Below, one piece after another: positions 58,265 to 64,000 of a stretch of DNA of 64,000 nucleotides. Each line of letters begins with the position of its first letter. Position 1 is the first letter of the stretch. The notes below the pieces were generated by a model. The model did no database searches, had not been told where the DNA came from, and saw only the letters and a program-made list of their open reading frames with translations. The position numbers and the translations under genes are program-made. Origin of the DNA: Sciurus carolinensis (taxonomy: Eukaryota > Chordata > Mammalia > Rodentia > Sciuridae); assembly GCF_902686445.1 (NCBI RefSeq), contig NC_062224.1:21555123-21619122 (forward strand). Direction: 5' to 3'.

Positions 58265-60110
58265 TTGGTTTGATGATATGACAGATCAAAAGTTACCATA
58301 TGGGTTGATGATTATATAGAACTTTACATTCTATATCTGCAGCTTAAAGGATGGATAGTTTTCAGGGCCCATTAGAGAAAATGATGGCAAACACATTGAT
58401 GAATGACAGATGCCAACTTGGAAACCAAGAAGGTACCCTTCCCCATCTTTGGGGGATATAATCCAAGACCCTTAATAGGTGCCTGAAACTAGGGGATAGT
58501 ACCAAATCCTATATATATACTACATTTTCCTTACATACATATTTATAATGAGGTTTACTTTATAAATCTGACTTGGTAAGTGACTAGTAACATTAACTTA
58601 TTATATATCTTAGCAACCTCAGCATATGGTATTTTTTTTTTCTTTCCCTTGATCAAGAACTTTTACCTTTTGTCTTAAAGGAAGTACTTGACAGCTTCTG
58701 TTTGGCATATTTAAATTGCCTGTATCTCTATTCTTGTGCTCTGGGGCCATCAGTAAATTAAATGAAGATTACTTAAACACAAATACTGTGACATTTGACA
58801 GTTGATCTGATAACTGAGAATTGCTACAGGTGACTCATGGGTGGGTATTGTATACAGTGTGGATACATTGGACAAAGGAATAATGTACACCTTGGAAAAG
58901 GGTAGAGATGGCACAAAATTTCATGACACTGATCAAAATGGAATAGAATTAAAGACCTATGACTGGTCTAGTCTGGAAATTTGCCATTGAACATTTTGAA
59001 CCATGGTTGACAGAGGCGCTCATTCAATCTCAGGACTCCTGTTCTTCCAATAACTCATTTCTCATGCCTCAAGCAGTCTCAAGCAGTCCCAGTTTCTTAC
59101 CACCAAGTGTTCCCTGGTAGCTTTGTCCCTCCCAGGTCTTCCTGCACCTTCCTTTGCTTTCCTCACAGCTTACCTGGAACCAACTCTGATGACCGAGGTT
59201 ATAATTTTAGCCCTTCTACAGGACTCACCCCATTTCTTTATATCTATCCCAGTAGGATATATGCTACTTCCATTATCATTTAAAAGAACTAACATATAAC
59301 ACAAGGTGAGCTGTGTTAGCAGAGTATTTTTTAAAGAGACATCATGGATGGCTTCCAATAAAAGGTGTTTCACTGTGTCATTATTTTGATATTTGGCTAA
59401 ATAATATCAGTTAGTGTGTCAGGGAATCGAAGGAATGTGTGAGGGAAGAGTCCCAGAGGGTAAATAGAAGACAACAACCCACAAATCACTTTAGTTCAAT
59501 TTTCCCTCAAAATAAACATGAAAAAACAATGATGGAGTGTCAAGCTAAAATAGCCCTTGTGCCAATTCATTCTGGATTAAGAAGAGTCACTTGTCCCACT
59601 CCTAAAGTAACCTTCAAAACCAAAAGAAATTCCACAGGTATCCTAGGTATAGCGAGTATGTTATCTGAGAAAATCCTTATGGCTCAGACTAGGAATTAAA
59701 GCTATGTGTTATAAAGGCTCACGAGTAAAAAAGTGGACTTCCCCAATACTCATTAGTTATGAAAAAATCTAAGAGCTGCCAGGTTTATAAATTAAATGAA
59801 TACACCTTTGAAAACCCATCTGTTTTCCTTGGTTTGAGTCAGAGTCTGTGACAGACAGCACAAAAGCACCTGCTAGTTTTTGGACCAGACCAGTGGCCCT
59901 GAATTCCCTCGGGTATGTCTCTTAGAAGTCGGTGCAACATAATGGAGGGGGAGGAAGATCAATGGGGACTCATGGAATCTGAAATCTGCTTCAAGTGTTA
60001 ATGTCAGTTTCTTTACCTATAAATTAGAAGCACGGTCAAAACTTTCTCTAAGTGCCCAACCCAATTATAAGAGTCTGTGCGTTCATGAAATATTTTCTGA
60101 GTGGCTACTG

Positions 60111-60560
60111 TGTTATGGTTTAGATATGAGGTGTCCCCAGAAAGCTCATATGTGAGACAATGTAGGAATGTTTAGAGGTGAAGTGATCAGATTATGAGAG
60201 CTGTAACCTAATCAGTGGAAGAATCCATTTGATGAATTAATAATTTAAAAGGACTAGTGCACTGGGTGGTAACTACAGGGAGGTAGGGTGTGGCCCTCTG
60301 TTGGTTACTGAAGGTGTGACTTTGGGGTTTATATTTTATTCCTGGTGCCTTTATCTCTCCGCTTCCTGGCTGCCAAGAGTGGAACAGCTTTCCTCCACCA
60401 TTCTCTTCCACTATAATGTCCTGCCTCACTTTGGGCCCAAAGCAAAGGAGCTGACCATGGACTGAACCTCTGAAACCATGAGCCAAAATAAACTTTTCCT
60501 CCTCTGAGATGTTCTTGTCCAGCATTTTTGTCACAGTGATGCAAAGCTGACTAACCTACA
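60111..60560 (+). repeat. MaLR-type solo LTR, near full length
   Basis: Begins TGTTATGGTTTAGATATGAG and ends TGACTAACCTACA, with GAGCCAAAATAAACTTTTCC near the 3' end as a polyadenylation region. CTAC is found on both sides, consistent with a short target-site duplication. No internal retroviral genes. Confidence 0.75.
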
Positions 60561-60579
60561 CTACGACACGTCCAGGGGT

Positions 60580-60680
60580 AAGGCTGGTCTGGGAGTCAGG
60601 AGATCTGTAGGACATCATTCCTACTTTTGAAGAGCTTACATTCCGGTAGGGAAACTAAGGTATGGACATAAATGTTAAAA
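60580..60680 (+). repeat. L2/MIR-type remnant
   Basis: TTTGAAGAGCTTACATTCCG followed by GTAGGGAAACTAAGGTATGG, a common old mammalian repeat motif. Assignment is uncertain. Confidence 0.4.
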
Positions 60681-60965
60681 ATAAGACAAAGCAAGAACCA
60701 TTTTAATGAGAGTGATAGACAAATACTCTTAAGAGTTCACAGAGAATGAGAACCTTCTGGTTGTGTCAGCTAAGTAGCAATAATCTGAAGAGGTGAGATT
60801 TGGATAGGTCATGGATTAGGAGTAGAGTTTCAGTAGGTAAAATAGAGTTTCCTTTCTTCTGCATTCTTGCAGGAAGTAAGGTATGGTCAGAGATAGAAGG
60901 TAGGGAAGACCAGGTGCCCCAGGGGAATAGAGAGACCACTGATACCACCAGAAAGTTGGGTTAGG

Positions 60966-61153
60966 TCAGTGAATCTCCAACTTCAGTGTGCATCAGAATC
61001 AGTCAAAGAGTTTGTTAAAAGATTACTCGGTCTCACATTCAGAGTATTTGATTTGGGAAGTCTGAATGGGGTCCCAAAATGTGCATTTCCAACATGTCCC
61101 TAGGGGATGCTGCCCTACTGGACCAGGAACCACTCTTTGAGAACTGTCGCTCT
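60966..61153 (+). repeat. MER5-like hAT-Charlie MITE, near full length
   Basis: CAGTGAATCTCCAACTTCAG at the left end, GTGCATCAGAATCAGTCAAA, GTGCATTTCCAACATGTCCC, GGACCAGGAACCACTCTTTG and AGAACTGTCG at the right end match the inverted-terminal layout of MER5-type elements. Confidence 0.8.
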
Positions 61154-61404
61154 AAAAAGTAGAGGAAAAGTGCAATGTAGAGTCACTAGAAACTCATGGT
61201 GAGCTCTCCATTCTCCTCTGGGCTAAATTCTAGTTCAGGAGGGTGACCTTATTCAACTTTGGGTGCCAACTGTTTTCATTACCTAAAGTTTCTCCAGCAG
61301 GAAATATTTTCAACTAAATCGGATAGGAGAAGATGAAAATGTGGAAGTCTCTAAAAATATTAAATATTAATGGAATATTATATCTCCCAAATGCCTTCCA
61401 GAAC

Positions 61405-61535
61405 TACCTCATTTAATCTCCACCTTATTCCCAGTGGATAAATATCATCATCACCATTTCACAAAGGAACAAACTGGGTCCTAGAGACATCAAATGTCTT
61501 CTCCAAAGTCAAATAATAGGGCCAGGACCCAGGAA
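61405..61535 (-). repeat. MIR SINE remnant, antisense
   Basis: CTACCTCATTTAATCTCCAC, CACCATTTCACAAAGGAACA, AACTGGGTCCTAGAGACATC and AATAGGGCCAGGACCCAGG in antisense MIR order. Confidence 0.75.
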
Positions 61536-62018
61536 AGGACAGGGCCATCTTGCATTCTAGTGTCAAGAAGTCAGTGAGGATGTCTGACTTTCTCTGAATG
61601 CTCTTCAAAGGAGGCAAGGGTTTGAGGACCACTGAAGATAAGTATGATTTCTGTCCAAAACCAGGTCCAGAGTTCTCTCAGGAAAGACATCTGCACTGAT
61701 TGTTACAAGGGTCATGAGAGAAGGGTGAAGTAGACCCGACCATATTAGTGCTATCTACAATGTGGGGTAAAAGCATATCTTCCAAACAATGACTCCAGGA
61801 TATGCATGAACCTCACAACAGCACTCCATTTCAAAGGAATACCTTCCCTTGTTTTTAGTTCAAATATCAAGTCAGCCAGCCAGCAAACATGGCTAGGAAA
61901 TCTGAGATGGTTAGCAAAACCACTGCTTCGCCTTATTTGGATAAATAACAGCCTCAAAGACAAGCAGTTTGGGAGTCGTGCATATCCTGAGGCTGAGCTT
62001 GGCAAACATCTCTGCCCA

Positions 62019-62045
62019 CACCCTGCCCTGCCCTGCCCTGTCCTG
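62019..62045. repeat. (CCCTG)n short tandem repeat
   Basis: Four to five copies of the CCCTG pentamer, the last with a T substitution. Confidence 0.9.
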
Positions 62046-64000
62046 ACTGGCTAGGGAAGTCTAGCCAGTCATCAGTCAGTCCCATTGTCCCCACTGGGCT
62101 CTGACACTGATAGGACCCTCTTCAGAGACTAGGTCTGCTTCCCTGTATCTCAACAACAAACTGCCAAACCTTTGAGCATTCCTACTCTCTAATGAAGCCC
62201 TGCATTCTTGGAACAGTGTAGCTCATAAGAAACCAAACAGAGAGTTCCAGGTCCAGTGACTCCACAGAGAGAAGCCAAGCACCATATGACAAAATGCCCA
62301 CATCAGGAAGGAAGGTGATACTGTCTAGTGGTTCCCCCCCAAATTGTCCCACACCCCCCACAGGCAAGAATGCTCTGCCCCACAGGAGGCCAGGCATGTG
62401 AAGAAAAGGCTTTGTCTTCTCTGGAGTGCTTTTCAAAGTTCATGATTAGCACCTCTTCAAAGAGAAACGCTCCAGGCTGAACCAAAGGTAGCTCATCTCC
62501 CCCACGGCTCAAACCCCCTTTATTATCTTTTCTATATATTCCTTCTCTTTTCTGAAAAGCAACACTGGGCAAAATTTATCTCCTCCAGAGATGATAGGAA
62601 GATGTGAATCAATACATAGAGGGTATTTCTTCAGATTCGTACAGCAAGGCTTCTTCGGCTCTGCTTTAGTGATCTCTGCTCCAATGTACAAATTGATTCC
62701 TAAAAATTGTTATTGGTATGATAATCCTCATTAATCATCACGCCTTCCCTCCCTAGTACTCAAGGAAGACAGAAGAGCGTGGTGGTAGGACAAGCACAGG
62801 ATTATGAACCAAAAGACTCAGACCCTCTGTAGGAGCTCTTGTTGGCAATAGTCTTACCACCCTGACTCTGGTCCTGACCCTGTCCTTCTCTGAGCTTTGG
62901 ATTCTGCTGGTTGTTCCAGGCGTACCTTTTGCACTTATACTTCTGGGACCATGAATGCCAAATGGGCTAAACCACCACCACATTATGGTGCGTGTAGATT
63001 TGTGTAAAACACATACATTATGATTAACATCACCAACAAACACTCATGCACTTACTCAAAGAATTGTGAGCAGAACAAAACGAACATGATGAATACCACC
63101 CATTTGAATACATTCCTAGGGAGAGGAAGAGAATGACACATTCTCTTCTTGAAGCACAAGAACCGAGGAAAGGATGGAAATTGTGAATGTACTCAGTGTG
63201 AGAACACCTTGCAGTATTTTATACCAAAGATGTCATCCTTGAGGACGAAAGGCCAATCGCATGCCATGAACTCACATCTGAGAAGACACTTTTCATGGTT
63301 CCATTCCCAAATCAACGGATGATTCTGAGTCTAGCCCTAGGTCTCTAAAAGATTCCCCAATCATTTCACACCATTACGGCAAGAAGTAGACTCAAATGCC
63401 AATGATTTATAATAAGTATGAAATGATCGATTATCCTTATCTGTGCTTTTCTCTTCCCCTTCCCATCTTACCATCTGGGAGAGATCTGTTTGGAAATAAA
63501 AAGAGAATTCATGTCATTACTTACGTGTGGCCAGAATAAAGCTTGTAGTCGGTGAGAAGGAAGCTCAATTAGTTCAAGGTAAGCTTTTGGATGTTCTTGG
63601 AATTAATGATTATCATCCCTCCTAGACACATCCCACATTTATACTCAAAGCATAGAGTCAGCATTTTGGGCTAGTTCTTGATAGAAAAACATTTATCTTA
63701 TAATATTGCTCAAAATAAATTCTTGGCAAAAATAAATTGATTCTTGGCATTATTGGGGTAGATGATAAAAAGTAGAGGTCTAATGCAAACACAGACTAAT
63801 TACGCTGAGATGGCATTGCATATATATCCACCATATTTTAAATATAAAATTTAAGCAATTTTTATATTAAGATTGACTATATATATAAGCACATTTTTTT
63901 AGAATATTTTTGTGTCAAAATAAAAGATATACAAAATCCACACTGGACTAAATTTCATGCTCTAATCACAAAGGGGTACTGAATAGAAACTTATTAGCAT

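Larger units (their letters stand above)
46998..64000 (-). other. KIAA1217: KIAA1217 intron (at least 17 kb, continues past window)
   Basis: Intron upstream of the large exon. The preceding coding exon, which should end on a codon boundary, was not found before 64000. Contents are LTRs at 47.1, 57.4 and 60.1 kb, an L1 3' end at 48.5 kb, a GA repeat at 50.3 kb, a CpG-richer stretch at 53-54.8 kb, and MER5/MIR remnants at 61 kb. Other stretches (50.4-52.8, 54.8-57.4, 58.3-60.1, 61.5-64.0 kb) are AT-rich and unique-looking. Confidence 0.85.

Noticed and set aside
63519..63610. Possible upstream KIAA1217 exon with strong donor CACAC|GTAAGT
   Set aside because: The minus-strand frame is open for about 26 codons (ending LQALFWPH), but no pyrimidine-rich acceptor precedes it and the peptide does not match the expected upstream SKT sequence, which should end on a codon boundary near GDMR.
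46998..64000. The coding exon preceding 46165-46997
   Set aside because: I searched the minus strand for the expected VYNKDPAHAF-type sequence and found nothing. It presumably lies beyond the right edge.
1..64000. CRISPR array, bacterial operon or novel defence-type system
   Set aside because: The window is vertebrate intron/exon DNA with SINEs and LINEs. The regular repeats present are microsatellites and SINE tails.

Overview
The window is mammalian intronic DNA with one split protein-coding gene, read entirely on the minus strand. It is CpG-poor and intron-rich, and it is full of SINEs that point to the squirrel family (ground squirrel or marmot type). These are tRNA-derived ID elements, sense or antisense, and dimeric B1-dID elements made of a 7SL-derived B1 half joined to an ID half. 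Older shared mammalian repeats (MIR, L2, L1M-like LINEs, MER5/MER20-like DNA transposons, MaLR-type LTRs) fill much of the rest.

The gene is the ortholog of KIAA1217 (sickle tail, SKT; mouse Etl4), a cytoskeletal scaffold related to SRCIN1/p140Cap. Eight consecutive coding exons can be placed to the base: 46165-46997, 27254-27358, 26705-26754, 20474-20640, 9760-9935, 4675-4805, 3733-3880, and 1-67 (cut by the window edge). All introns are GT-AG. Every split codon rejoins in phase, and together the exons give 1677 nt (559 codons) of uninterrupted reading frame. The first is a large Pro/Ser/Tyr-rich exon; the rest encode the linker and the helical coiled-coil/AIP3 region. The N-terminal exons lie beyond 64000 and the C-terminal part lies before base 1.

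Layout, right to left along the gene: a long 5' intron (46998-64000+) with LTR, L1 and simple repeats and a CpG-richer stretch near 53-54.8 kb; the large exon at 46-47 kb; an 18.8-kb intron; two small exons at 26.7-27.4 kb; a 6-kb intron with a possible 54-nt cassette exon at 24.0 kb and a local templated duplication at 21.7 kb; the coiled-coil exons at 20.5 and 9.8 kb; then the AIP3 exons at 4.7, 3.8 and 0 kb.

No second protein-coding gene, functional RNA gene, CRISPR array or bacterial-type system is visible. The most notable unexplained items are the frame-preserving candidate exon at 24023-24076, the composite direct-plus-inverted duplication at 21672-21842, and a possible internal promoter with a strong splice donor at 52.8-54.8 kb that could feed the in-frame ATG beginning the 46165-46997 exon. 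Repeat family names are given by recognition only and were not checked against a library.
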